A stretch of 64,000 nt of DNA, taken from Orychophragmus violaceus (lineage: Eukaryota; Streptophyta; Magnoliopsida; Brassicales; Brassicaceae). Shown here piece by piece: positions 10,136 to 21,480 of the stretch (positions are counted from its first letter, which is position 1; the number at the start of each line of letters is the position of its first letter). A program made the position numbers and the translations under genes. The DNA is taken from the NCBI GenBank assembly GCA_030180135.1, contig CM058232.1, positions 74,764,016 through 74,828,015 of the forward strand, given 5' to 3'. The notes under the pieces are model-generated. The model was given only the letters and a program-made list of their open reading frames with translations, made no database searches and was not told where the DNA came from.

Positions 10136-13100
10136 ATGTCTGTCTCAACTCACATCAACACTTTCTCGCTAAGATCCGTCCTTGAGAAGGACAAGTTAAA
10201 TGGATCTAATTTCTTGGAATGGTATCGGAACCTGAGAATAGTTCTCAGGCAGGAGAACAAGGAATATGTCCTTGAAAGAGTTCTCCCCGAGAGGCCACGT
10301 TCCAATGCCCCGCAGACAGAAAATAATGCTTGGGATAAGCATTCAGCTGATGTCAAAGACGTTAATTGTCTAATGCTGGTGACTATGAACTCTGACCTGC
10401 AGAAGCAATATGAGAACGTAATGTCACCGATTGAGATCATTAATAGCCTGAAAGCTTTGTTTCAGGAGCAAGCTCGTACAGAGAGATACCAGACGATTAA
10501 ATCTCTCATGGATTGCAAGCTGGCTAAGGACAGTCCAGTAAGTCCTCATGTCCTTAAAATGATGGGTTACATTGATAACCTGGGGAAACTGGACTGTGCC
10601 ATTAGCCAGGAGCTAGCCACTGACATGATTCTGCAGTCTTTTCCGTCGTGTTTTGATCAGTTCATCATGAACTACAATATGCAAAACATGACTAAGACAT
10701 TGACTGAGTTGCACGGCATGCTGAAGACAGCAGAGCCGAATCTCAAGAAGGCAACTCCCAGTCAACTGATGGTACAAGGGGGTAAAAGGTTTAAGAAACC
10801 TAATAAGGATAAGGGAAAGGCCCAAGTTGTCCAGACTGAGAGTCAGGACAAGCCCAAGCCAAAGCCCAAATCCGGGCCTTCTCCTGAGGATAAATGCAAC
10901 TACTGCAAGCAGCTAGGGCATTGGAAGAGAGGCTGCAAGAATTTCATGGAAGATTACAAGAAACTGAAGCAGACATATGATGCGTCAGATTCAGGTATTT
11001 ATGTTATCGAACTTAATGTTATGACTCCTAGTTCTACTTCGTGGGTATTGGATACCGGCTGCGGTGCTCATGTTTGTACTGATGTGCAGGCACTAAGAAA
11101 TAGTAGAACGTTGAGGAAAGGACAAGTGGAGCTACGGGTCGGGAATGGAGCTAAGGTTGATGCATTGGCCGTAGGCACTTATGATTTGTCTTTACCTTCT
11201 GGCATGGTTTTAGTATTGAATAATTGCTACTTTGTACCTGCGATTAGCAGAAACATAATTTCAGTTTCCGTTTTGGATTTGGAAGGTTTTGATTTTGCTG
11301 TTAAGAATAAAGTTTGTTCTTTTAATCGTGATGGTACGTATTATGGTAGCGCCCCATTAGATAATGGGTTATATATATTAAACCAAGAAATGCCTGTCTT
11401 TAACATAAATACAAAACGGTTTAAGTCAAATGACGAAAACCCGACTTTCTTATGGCATTGTCGTTTGGGCCACATCAATGAGAAACGCATCCAAAGGCTC
11501 CATCGAAATGGGCTTCTGGGCTCATTTGATTTTGAATCATGTGAGAAATGTGAATCTTGCTTGATGGGAAAAATGGCTAGGGCCCCTTTCAACAAACCGA
11601 ATGAAACGGCTAGTGACTTATTGGGCCTTGTTCATACTGATGTATGTGGGCCGATGAGCACTGTTGCCAGAGGAAATTTCAAGTACTTCATTACCTTTAC
11701 TGATGACTTCAGTAGGTATTGCTACGTCTATTTGATGAGACACAAGTCAGAATCCTTTGATAGATTTAAGGAATTCAAGAATGAAGTACAGAACCAACTT
11801 GGCAAAATTATCAAAGTTCTGCGGTCGGATCGCAGAGGAGAATACTTGAGCCAAGAATTCAGTGACTATCTGAGCGAGTGTGGAATTGTTTCACAACTCA
11901 CTCCTCCTGGAACACCTCAATGGAATGGAGTGTCAGAGAGGAGGAATCGAACCTTATTGGATATGGTTCGGTCTATGATGAGTCATTCAAATCTTCAATT
12001 ATCCTTTTGGGGATACGCTCTAGAAACGTCTGCGTTTACACTAAATAGGGTGCCATCTAAATCAGTGGAAAAGACACCACATGAATTGTGGACTGGGAAC
12101 ATTCCTAGTCTGTCTTTCCTGAAGATTTGGGGTTGTGAGGCTTATGTCAAACGTTTAATCTCTGACAAGCTCTCACCCAAATCAGATAAATGCTACTTCG
12201 TTGGTTATCCTAGGGAAACCAAGGCATACTACTTTTACAACCAATATGAGAACAAAGTATTTGTTGCTCGGGACTGTTCTTTTCTTGAGAGGGAGTTTCT
12301 TTCTAAGAAAAACAGTGGGAGTAAAATACATCTTGAAGAAATTCGAGATGCATAGGAGACTGCTCAACCTGCTGAGGAAGAGCAGCAGTTGGACCCACAA
12401 AGTTCTGTGGAGCCCACGCCTGTGGAGCCTGAAGTTCGCAGATCCGGAAGGATCCGTCACGAACCCGAGAGAGACTATGGATTTCTCGTGACCAATTCCA
12501 ATGATCTGATGATCATTGAAAGTGACGAACCTGCAAACTTCGCGGAAGTAATGATGGGCCCGGACTCCGAAAAGTGGCTTGGAGCCTCTAAATCCGAAAT
12601 GGGATCCATGTCAGAAAACCAAGTATGGTTCTTGGTCGATTTACCTAATGGTGCAAAAGCCATTGAGTGTAAATGGATCTTCAAGAAGAAGATTGACGTG
12701 GATGGTAATGTGCAAATTTACAAAGCTAGGTTGGTGGCTAAAGGTTTCAAGCAAATTCATGGTATTGACTATGATGAAACCTATTCCCCAGTCGCTATGC
12801 TTAAATCCATTCGGATTCTTCTAGCAACTGCCGCTCATTATGACTATGAGATTTAGCAGATGGATGTCAAAACCGCTTTCCTGAATGGTATTCTGGAAGA
12901 GGATGTGTATATGACACAGCCTGAAGGTTTTGTAGATCCTAAGAATGCTGGGAAGGTATGCAAGCTTCATAAATCCATTTATGGATTGAAGCAAGCATCA
13001 CGGAGTTGGAATCTTCGTTTTGATGAAGCAGTAAAACAATTTGGTTTCATCAAGAACGAGGAAGAACCATGTGTATACAAGAAGACTAGTGGGAGCGGAA

Positions 13101-14101
13101 TTGCGTTTCTTGTACTGTATGTCAATGACATACTTCTTCTCGGTAATGACGTTCCGTTGCTTCAGTCTATTAAGACTTGGCTCGGAAGTTGTTTTTCCAT
13201 GAAAGACATGGGAGAAGCAGCGTACATTCTTGGAATCAGAATCTACAGAGATAGAGCGAACAGGCTGATTGGATTGTGCCAGGACACTTATATTGATAAG
13301 GTGTTGCACAGATTCAAGATGCATGATTCCAAGAAGGGCTTCATACCGATGTCTCATGGCATTAGTCTCAGCAAGAAGCAGTGTCCGGCGACACATGCTG
13401 AGCGAGAGCGCATGGATATGATTCCTTATGTTTCTGCAATAGGATCTATCATGTATGTCATGCTCTGCACTCGTCCAGATGTAGCTTACGCGTTAAGCAT
13501 GACGAGTAGATACCAATCTGATCCAGGTGAAGATCACTGGACAGCAGTCAAGAATATTCTCAAGTATTTGAGACATACCAAGGATAAGTTCCTGGTGTAT
13601 GGAGGAACTGAAGAGCTTGTAGTGAATGGATTCACTGATGCGAGTTTTCAGACGGACAGAGACGATTTCCGATCACAGTCTGGATATGTCTTCTGTCTAA
13701 ATGGCGGTGCAGTGAGCTGGAAGAGCTCTAAGCAGAATACCGTAGCTGATTCCACGACGGAAGCTGAATATGTTGCTGCTTCAGAAGCGGCAAAGGAAGC
13801 TGTTTGGATCAAAAAGTTCATGACTGAACTTGGTGTGGTTCCTAGTATCTTGGAGCCAGTGGCTTTGTTTTGTGACAACAATGGAGCCATTGCTCAGGCG
13901 AAAGAACCCAGGTCACACCAGAAGTCCAAACACGTAGAGAGGAGATATCACATGATTCGTGATATCGTAAACAGAGGTGATGTGAAGATCAGCCGAGTTC
14001 CGACCGACGAGAATGTCGCTGATCCTCTAACTAAGCCACTCCCAAGGCCTAAGCATGAGAGTCATATGACTGCTGTAGGCATTAGAGATCTTAAGATGTA
14101 A
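10136..14101 (+). pseudogene. Copia-2 gag-pol polyprotein, near intact (two stops)
   Basis: One frame of 1322 codons, broken only by TAG at 12353-12355 and TAG at 12854-12856. Order: Gag UBN2-type region (residues about 15-230), CCHC knuckle CNYCKQLGHWKRGC (about 253-266), protease WVLDTGCGAHVC (about 303-314), pre-integrase HCRLGH (about 440), and integrase core with D of HTDVCGPM, D of RSDRRGEY and E of GVSERRNR. These are followed by RVT_2-type RT and Ty1-type RNase H (FTDASFQ, TEAEYVA, CDNNGAIA). Compared with Copia-1 the first stop is CAG to TAG. The second replaces the usual Trp before QMDVKTAFLNG. The RT metal-binding box reads YVND at 13118-13129 instead of YVDD, and RSDRGGEY has become RSDRRGEY. 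All look like transitions, as expected from methylated-cytosine decay. It cannot make active RT. Confidence 0.93.
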
Positions 14102-14931
14102 TCTTGATTCTAGTGGGAGTTTTAGTTTTATTTTAGTTATAATAAGATGCTCTTGTGAACATTCTTTTAGAAATGTTTAATGAAATTTGATTTCAGCATT
14201 ATTTATTGTGATCTAAATAATGGTCCCAAAATAAGTTTATGTCATATTATAGGTCATCAAGTTGAGGACTTGATCATGAAACCCTATAAGTTAAAGATGA
14301 CATAAATTATGTTTTGTTCCTAGTCGAGGTTGTCAAAATGGGACACTGACAACTGCGAGAGACTAGCTTGTGAGGTGACTGTTGACTAAGTTTCATGGAG
14401 TCAATGATATGAGTATCACATTCAGTCACATAGATATATGTTGGTGAACATATGATCGGACATGACCCGCTAATGAGAATTCTACAAGATAGTTATATCT
14501 GTGTCATAAGAGATTCTCATTACGACTATAGAGTATAGTCCTTAGACCTGAGTTCATCATGCTTTCTTGCATATGAATTGGTACACTTTGACCTTGTCAA
14601 ACGTCGACTCGTAACTGGCGGCTATAACGGCACTGCTCAGGTGTATCATGAAGTGTGCGTTGAAATAGGGATGGAACGAGATGGGATTTGTCCCTCCTGA
14701 ATAACGGGAGACAAATATATCAGGGCCTATCGAAGATTTGATACTGAGAAAATGTGTGGCCGCACTCAAACGAACTTTAGTTCAGTTGTTTGTATTGTTC
14801 AGTATAAGATCAGGAGTTCGATAAACACGATGTTGGCTTAATAAGGATGACACTAATCTTGCCTTATGCCAAATCGAGATATAGAGACAAAAGGATTATA
14901 GGAATTGATGATTCCAGTACAAGTGGGAGAT
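14102..14931 (+). other. Copia-2 3' untranslated region and polypurine tract
   Basis: Non-coding, aligned with 7251-8051 of Copia-1. It ends with AAGTGGGAGAT (14921-14931) before the 3' LTR. Confidence 0.85.
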
Positions 14932-15572
14932 TGTTGGGATAATGTCCTGAAATCACACTTGTGCTCACTCCTGATGATAGTTGTGTGTCGAGATTAGACA
15001 TTCGTATAATACTGGGCGGTTGCAATGTTTTGCTAGAAGCCTCTTGCAATCTGTAAGTTGTAGACTTACTGCCAGTATTATATGATCCTATAGGGTCACA
15101 CACCTAAGCAAACTGGAAGCTTAAAATATGGGAATGATCATTATGGTAATGATCATGTTAATGTGTATTGGATACACATTAATATCGAGCAAATGGTGTT
15201 GTGTCGATCGACACAGTATGTGTGTCGGTCAACACAGATCGGGTTTTCGAAACAGACGTTTCGATTTGTGACTTAAACAAGTTGGCCCGTTAAGAATGAT
15301 TCTAGGTCTGAATAAAACCTGAGAGTTTCGACCAGGATCAGTAGCCGTCGACTTTTTCTTGACAGAAAAAGCAGAAAACACCAAAACTCAGAGATCCCAA
15401 AGATCCGGCACTAGCATCCCGGTTTCCAGGTTTGTGTGCATGTGTATCTGGTAGAGGCGAAGCATCTGAGTCGCTTACAGATCTCGTCACCAATCATTCC
15501 GCTGCCAGTTCAAGGGAAGAACGAGGTTGGTAATTTCAATATATCAAACCCTAGATCCTAGGCGATCCAACA
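14932..15572 (+). repeat. Copia-2 3' LTR (641 bp)
   Basis: Same length as the 5' LTR, with 11 substitutions counted by eye (about 1.7 percent). One of them changes the donor-like GTAAGA to GGAAGA. Confidence 0.93.
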
Positions 15573-16158
15573 CAAATGAGATGTAACTCATTTCTAGTAT
15601 CGTGTGAACCTACAGGGTCACACACCTAAGCAAGCTGGATTCACTTTGTATGGGATTGATCATTGACATATGATCCGATCAATGTGTATTGGATACACAT
15701 TGAATTGAGTTTTGAAGAGATGTGTCGATCGATGCAATGAGTGTGTCGATCGACGCATGTTTTCGAAAGTGTGTGTCGATCGATGCACATTGGGCCTCGA
15801 GACTGACGTTTCGAGTTAATGACTTAAATGAGTCGGGTTTGATCCGACGGTCGTTTTCCGTCATCCCAGGTCGATATATAAAGTCTTAGATGATCGACCT
15901 GAGCCCTAGCCGTCGTTGTCGCTTCTCAGAGAGAAAGCAGAGAGACAGAAACTCATAGCATCCCAGGAGATCCGATCACCGGAACTAGCAACCCGGCGGA
16001 TTCCATTTTGTGTGCGTGTGGACTACGGTAGAGGCGCAGCATATGAGGCGCTCTTGATCTCGTTTATCTAACCCAATTTCCGCTGCCAATCTCCAGGTAA
16101 TCACGAGGTCAGTTCTTAGATTCAATCACCTAGACCCTGGATCCCAGGGATTCCAACA
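15573..16158 (+). repeat. Copia-1 3' LTR, second part
   Basis: Resumes with CAAATGAGATGTAACTC, matching the 5' LTR from about 1970 onward, and ends CCAACA. It has three CGATCG palindromes where the 5' LTR has four: exactly 21 bp containing one palindrome is absent. Confidence 0.92.
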
Positions 16159-16376
16159 CCTTCCTCATCAAGTCTCTGACCTTGATTGTTAAAGGCATTA
16201 CCATCTAGGTCTCTCGGAACACCAGCTTCATCCCCAATTAGCACCACATCGTTGGGATTCAACATCTTCACTGGTTTCTGTGCTTTCCTGTTCGTTCGCT
16301 CTAACCTTGCAAGCTCCTGGTTTTGAAGAAACACATGCTCTTTTTCCGGATTACTCTTTAGAGCTTAATTAGGCAT
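16159..16376 (-). pseudogene. Athila-A gag, N-terminal fragment
   Basis: On the minus strand the ATG at 16374-16376 (MPN) is followed by a TAA after three codons. The frame then reads on through NQELARLERTNRKAQKP, RDLDGNAFNNQGQRL and similar, matching the Gag N-terminus at 29424. It is interrupted by Copia-1 and continues at 1850-1527. The retrotransposon is old: the start-proximal stop and other changes rule out expression. Confidence 0.8.
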
Positions 16377-16495
16377 GCACTAGATGATTCACGCAAAGTG
16401 TGTCAATCGACGCATGTAATATTTTGATCGATGCTTAGTTGCGAACTATGTCGATTGATGCTGAGTGAGTGTTGAACGACGCGAGTGTTCTTCGT
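16377..16495 (-). other. Athila-A leader, gag-proximal part
   Basis: Holds decayed copies of the CGATCG palindromes (GTCAATCGACGC, TTGATCGATGC, GTCGATTGATGC). It is interrupted by AthNA-1, whose target duplication TTCGT is at 16491-16495 and 24177-24181. The rest of the leader is at 24177-24291. Confidence 0.75.
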
Positions 16496-17660
16496 TGATA
16501 GGTGTAGTTTTCCCTATTCTACTGCAAGTGCACAGTTAATGCAATCGTAGTATATAAGGTATCGAATCCCACAAGGACTCTCAGTCACACAATAGATTAT
16601 TAGTAGTTCAGATTAAATCAAGCGAAGCAGATGTGAAAACAGTAAACGAAATAGCAAAGTAAATCAAGTGAGTTTGTAAGCAAGAAAGCGAAACGTTAGG
16701 TTTCAGGAGTTCTCAGGAAATCAGGAACGCAAGCAATCAATCTATCTAGATCTAATCAATAACTGTTCTAGAACTCAAAACACAGATATAGAATTAACCA
16801 AATTCCTTTGTGATAATTCTCTAAGCCTAAGTGCAGCAAACCAAACTTCCGTTTGCGAGAACTAACAGATTAAACTAGCATTAATTCCAAGTTTGATATG
16901 TTCATAATTAACCTGAACCAAACTTCCGTTTGCGAACAGTTTAATTGCTTATCTAAATTCTTTCTAGTTAAATTAACCAACTTCCGCTGAATTAATCAAC
17001 CTACCATCATAACTCTGATTAGCTACTTCAGATTTAGCATTAAGAACAACTTAGATAAAGAACCAGCAGATATGAATCTCTACAGATTAATTAAACTATA
17101 ATTCTCTGAAATCCCTAATGAGAATCCTTCAACCTAACAGGTGATCTACTCAGACATATTCATCGAGACAGAAGATATCATAAGTAGAAAACCAAATATC
17201 ATATAATCAAATAAGAACTGGGGTTCAAAATCAAGTCTCTTTCGAGATCAGGATCAGCCCCTCAGGCTCTCTGAAATAAAATAAAACTAAAGTAAAGCGT
17301 AGCCTAAACAATGGCTTAAAAACCCTTATATAATAGCTAAAACACGTTTTGGGCTTCTGTGTAAATATCTGGGCTTTTCTGCAGAATAAGCATTCTTCAT
17401 TAATCCGTCGTCTTGGCCCATCTCGCATATGCAACGATCGACGCCACAAGTGTGTCGATCGATGCAGCTCTGAAATATCGACAGTGAAGTCTATCTCTCG
17501 GCCAAATACTCCAAATAGTCCAGAAAGTGCTATAATCACCAAATATGCTCCAAATGTGCTTGTACCTAATAAACATCTGAAAAGACTCTAAAACATAGTA
17601 AAAGACTCGATAAATAACACATATACCATGGTTAAAATCCCTAAAATCCATGGTATATCA
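16496..17660 (-). repeat. AthNA-1 3' LTR (1165 bp)
   Basis: On the plus strand it runs TGATAGGTG...GGTATATCA. A minus-strand TATA box (TTATATAA) is at 17326-17333. A CGATCG pair lies upstream of it in the sense direction. Confidence 0.93.
17429..17468 (-). promoter_or_regulatory. CGATCG pair in AthNA-1 U3
   Basis: GCAACGATCGACGC and GTGTCGATCGATGC with cores at 17435 and 17456, 21 bp apart, about 105-130 bp upstream of the TATA box. The 5' LTR has the same pair near 23951-23980. Confidence 0.55.
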
Positions 17661-19092
17661 ACTCCCCCACACTTAGCTCTTGCTTGTCCTCAAGCAAGAC
17701 AAAGAACTAAATGTAGTTAAGAGGTTTGAAAACTTTCAGAAACTCATTTCGTCATAGAAGCAACAATACTCAGATTCCCCTTAGTAAACCACTGAAAGAA
17801 TTAATTACAGGATATCAAGACCAACATGTACTTCCCCCACACTTAGCAACTGTCCTAGGTAAACTCCACAATCACATTCAAGCATTCAAATTCTCCCTAC
17901 TGACTTCTGCAAGTATTTAAGTGCGGTCTCACCTAAGGAGTATCGATCAAAGGGCACATGGATTCTTACCTTATCAGCTCTAGACCACCATACTATCTTT
18001 CTCTAGTCCCTTTCTTCTCTTTCCCTTCTTTAACAACTGATTTTTCCCCATTGGGTATCATTTTATTTTTTTTATCAGTGTTCTTCCCGTTATGGGGTGT
18101 ACTTTGGACACATTCCGTGGATCACATGAGAGAAAATAGTGTTTGCTACCATTCCCATGACCACTTCGGAGTTACTAACTCATCCTCAGTTTATTTTTTT
18201 ATTTTTATTTTTACTTTATAGAAGGGGAGAAGGGAACTAAATAGGATAGGTTGACAGGCTGTGTCAGAACTAACAAGGGAATCCGACACAAAGTATACCA
18301 AGCCCTTAGGTGAGAAATCTAAGTCAGTATTAAGTTGAAGTCAGTAAAAGGATCCTCTGATACCTGAAGTGATGTGGGTGTTCCCAGTAGGTTGATCTGT
18401 GATGGGGTTTTCTAATAGTCAGAGATAGATCCTGCAACTTCATCCCAATGGTTACTTAAGTTCCTGCAAGTCTTGTAAATCTTCTCAGAAAATCATAGTT
18501 TCTTACTTAAACAATTTTGACTCAATAAAACAAATTTTTTTTGAAAAACGTACTGACTCTTAAGAAAACAGAAAACAAAGTAATTAGTAGAACCTCCCCC
18601 ACACTTAAGACACACTGTCCCCAGTAGTTTCAAGCAAGGGATCGGTAAAAATAAAGAAAAATTGTTAATGGATGTTTTAGTTCTGTCGGGTTTACCTCTG
18701 TCGCTCAAGCATCGATCGTTGCACTAGGTGCATCGACCGTTACTTGGCGATTTTCGTTGAGTGTCGATCGTTGCTCAGGACCGCAACGATCGCTGCAATG
18801 CGATTCTTTCGTATTGTGACGATCGACACAATGGTGTGTCGTTCGACGCACTGCGTTTTCACGAACAGTCAGCAAGTTAGCAGGTTAGTCCGTCTGTTTT
18901 TGTCAATTTTGATCCCTGCAAGCTGAAAACACTAGAAACAGAGTAAAACTGAAGCAAAAGATGTACCAAATAAAGTACAAATCATCCAAACATAGTAGAA
19001 TCCTAAGGAAAATAAGAAAATGCAAAAACAAAAGTGAAAAAAAAGATAAAAGTCAGAATACAGAACCGAAAGTCTGAATATGGAGACTACGC
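17661..19092 (-). other. AthNA-1 3' UTR with polypurine tract and hairpin
   Basis: The polypurine tract TAAGTGTGGGGGAGT (minus strand) lies at 17661-17675 against the 3' LTR. Two further near-copies are at 17831-17845 and 18593-18607. A 9-bp-stem, 4-base-loop hairpin (TCTTGCTTG/CAAGCAAGA) is at 17678-17699. CGATCG pairs occur at about 18708-18760 and 18775-18850. The region aligns with 31112-32472 and 38300-39665. Confidence 0.85.
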
Positions 19093-20619
19093 TCACTCGC
19101 TCTCATCATCTATCCCACCATACTGTGCATCGTCATCGGCTGCCTCAGCTGCGGGATCAGTATTAGTCGGAGATCGCTGTCGACGACGTCGGTCAGGTAC
19201 GGGCTGATGGATCTGTGGTGGCCTCCTGCAGCTGCAAGTACGCACGAAGTTCCAAAGAACTCGAAACATACCATCTGATCTCTCTCTCCACTCTGCCTCA
19301 GAGTATGCACCCTAAGCCATTGCAGGCTCTGGAAAGGGACCCACAACGTCGACTGGGGCAGGCGCGGGTGCAGGAGTAGGGGCAGCAGAAGTCGAAGCTC
19401 GTGAGGAAGGCTCTCCCAGCGGATGAGCCATAGTCGGAATCCCACGCTGCGCAGACTCAGGAGGCTGAAATCTCAGTGCCTCTAATGTGTCAATCTGTGT
19501 CCATCTGGCAGCAGGAATCTCGATACCAGTCCTCCCAGTGGTCGGATCAGTGTAAACCCAAATGCGCCCCTCCTTGAGCCAGGTAGCGCTCTGCAAATGG
19601 CTGAGATCCAGGAACTCCCGAGTTGTATCACGCTCTGTGCCATGAAGAGGAATCCCACAATACTCAAAAATGGGAGTAAGTAAACTCCCTACCGTCTCAG
19701 TACCAGCTCCATAAAACGGCTTCAGCTGCAGATCAACTAAATGCTGTGCTAAAATAGCTCCCAAGTTGAGACCCGCAGTAGGATCTCTCACGCCAGAACC
19801 TCTAAACTGATCTCTCAGCCCCATAAACAGCAACTCCATCTCAAGTTTGCGCATCTTGTTGGCCTCAAACTTGCAAAGCAAGCTCCAGCACAAGATACGC
19901 GAGACATAACGCAGCACCGGATGTCTCATCTGCACTACTGGTGTGGTCCTGGAGTTGTATCGACCGCTGCCAATACTCTCCCAGAATGTGCGAGCCTCAA
20001 CCGGATCCCACTCGAGTGGCATGGCGATGCGCCTCGGCTCAGTACTGAACCCATAGATCCTGCAGAGATCAAGTAGAGGAATCCGATACCTGACTCCCCA
20101 ACTCATGAAGGTGAATGCACCCACTGTAGCGCTCCTGTGGTCGGGATCCGAGTAAACCACTCTGCAAGTGGCCAATAAATGCCTGACCAGCTCAGGATAG
20201 AGATCATAATGTCGCATCGGCATTGTCCCTAGACCAATGCCTCTGCATACAGCGAGTACCTGCTCATCAATCCCCAGAATCTTGCAGGTGGAGTAGTCAG
20301 CGAACTTGGTCGGCTTGATGATCATCCCACACCAACCACTGTAGAGAAGCGAGTCATACTCGTCCCATCGACTAAGCAATGGCCGCTCGGTGAACTCAGC
20401 GGACTTGAAGAAGCGTATAAGGTCCTCCGGCCACTGTCTGGTCGTCTGAATCGGTGTGGCGTCCTCTCTGGGCCAAGGTAAAGCAACTGGTGGCCCGTAT
20501 CTGGCGTATGGTGCGGGTGGCTCTGACTCCCTGCTAAACCATTGAGGCGGTGGGGTGTAGTGTCGTGTTGCTGTGGAAGCTGTGGCTCGCTTCTTGCGGG
20601 GTTGCCTTTGAGACGCCAT
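19093..20619 (-). pseudogene. AthNA-1 ATHILA-ORF1-family protein, one stop
   Basis: A frame of 508 residues from the ATG at 20617-20619 (MASQRQPRKKRA), broken only by a TAG at 19312-19314 where AthNA-2 has TAC. After it the frame stays open to the TGA at 19093-19095. I recognise it as the plant retrotransposon family known as ATHILA ORF-1; its biochemical role is unknown. It has a basic, nuclear-signal-like N-terminus, a long conserved globular part (for example CRGIGLGTMPM and IYGFSTEPRR), a Pro/Ala-rich linker, an Arg-rich stretch and an acidic C-terminus. No membrane segment is visible. The ATG directly follows a pyrimidine tract ending CAG. It lies between the Gag-derived ORF and the long 3' UTR, where other Athila elements carry their env-like gene. 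Confidence 0.8.
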
Positions 20620-21160
20620 CTGCAAAAACAAAGTTCAAACATATATAAGTCTCGGCAAAATTTCACTGTGAAATCGCGAAGCATCGACCGTTGCATCTAA
20701 GGCATCGATCGTTGCAAGGCGATTTCGTTGTATCGAACATTTCCCAAAATCGCAAAGCAACGACCGTTGCTCGAGAGCAACGACCGTTGCAAGGCGATTT
20801 TGCCGCAACCAAATCATCAAAATCAGTTCAAAATTGTGTTATCAACCACAAAATCAACAACAATCCATCACTAAACAACCTAAAGCATAATCATGTCAAC
20901 ATGCATTCATCAATTCCATCTAAAATCTCCAATTTCTAAAACCCTAAAAGTGAAATCTGAAAAATCGAAAATAGAAGTACATTACCTTGATTTCGTGAGA
21001 AATGGGTAGGAGAAACAGATTGGGGATGTAAAAATAAGTGAAATAGTGCTTAGAATCAAAGAAATCGATGAAGAAATGGTGATTTTCGGTTTGGGTTCTC
21101 GGTGTGTCGACTAAAAGAAGTGGAGAAGAAGGAGAGAAAAGAGGGTTTAAGGTAACTTAC
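20620..21160 (-). other. Predicted 5' UTR intron upstream of AthNA-1 ORF1
   Basis: On the minus strand a strong donor AAG/GTAAGTTAC is at 21161/21160. An acceptor (pyrimidine tract then TTTTTGCAG) ends right at the ATG. Length 541. AthNA-2 has the same pair 544 bases apart. A second donor-like AAG/GTAATG lies between them. CGATCG-type pairs are found in and just before the intron. Confidence 0.5.
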
Positions 21161-21480
21161 CTTGGTCGTGGGTGCATCGATCGTTGCTTTAGGGGCAACG
21201 ATCGATGCTGGTTGAACCAGATTGATTACGGTTTAGCTCAACGTACCTTAATTTTCGATTTGAACCAATTGCGACGACCGTTGCACATGTGAGCAACGAT
21301 CGTCACACATCTCCAGACTCGTGTTCTGTATCTAAAAACTAACAAAAACAAATAAAAACGTGAAATCCTAAGAAAAACACCAAAAATGAAAAGGAAAAAT
21401 AATTAAACCTAGCAGTGGGTTGCCTCCCACTCAGCGCTTGTTTTAAGTCATTAGCTTGACTTTTGGAAATGAGGTCAGAA
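21161..21480 (-). other. Spacer between the two AthNA-1 ORFs
   Basis: Non-coding. It holds the sequence AGTGGGAGGCAACCCACTG that follows the last ORF in every Athila here, and CGATCG pairs near 21177-21207 and 21271-21305. The latter are degenerate, with CGACCG and CGATCG cores. Confidence 0.6.

Larger units (their letters stand above)
8175..15572 (+). mobile_element. Copia-2: Ty1/copia element nested in Copia-1 LTR
   Basis: A 7398-bp element, TGTTGG...CCAACA, with 641-bp LTRs at both ends, primer site, leader, one long gag-pol frame and polypurine tract. The target duplication is CAAAT (15573-15577) against AAAAT (8170-8174). I count 11 substitutions between the LTRs, mostly transitions. 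It is the same family as Copia-1 but a different subfamily, with shorter LTRs. Confidence 0.95.
1851..16158 (+). mobile_element. Copia-1: Ty1/copia element, split by Copia-2
   Basis: The element begins TGTTGG and ends CCAACA and is flanked by a perfect 5-bp duplication CCTTC (1846-1850 and 16159-16163). It has a 5' LTR, initiator-Met primer site, long leader, decayed gag-pol, polypurine tract AAGTGGGAGAT and 3' LTR. Copia-2 (8175-15572) is inserted in the 3' LTR. Without it Copia-1 is about 6.9 kb. The host sequence is the minus-strand gag of Athila-A. Confidence 0.93.

Noticed and set aside
12182..13396. Minus-strand ORFs inside the Copia-2 pol
   Set aside because: They are shadows of the conserved plus-strand RT frame with no motif of their own.
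19093..20619. ORF1 as a retrovirus-like envelope protein
   Set aside because: It occupies the place of the Athila env-like gene, but I see no signal peptide, membrane segment or fusion-like stretch; it fits the soluble ATHILA ORF-1 family.
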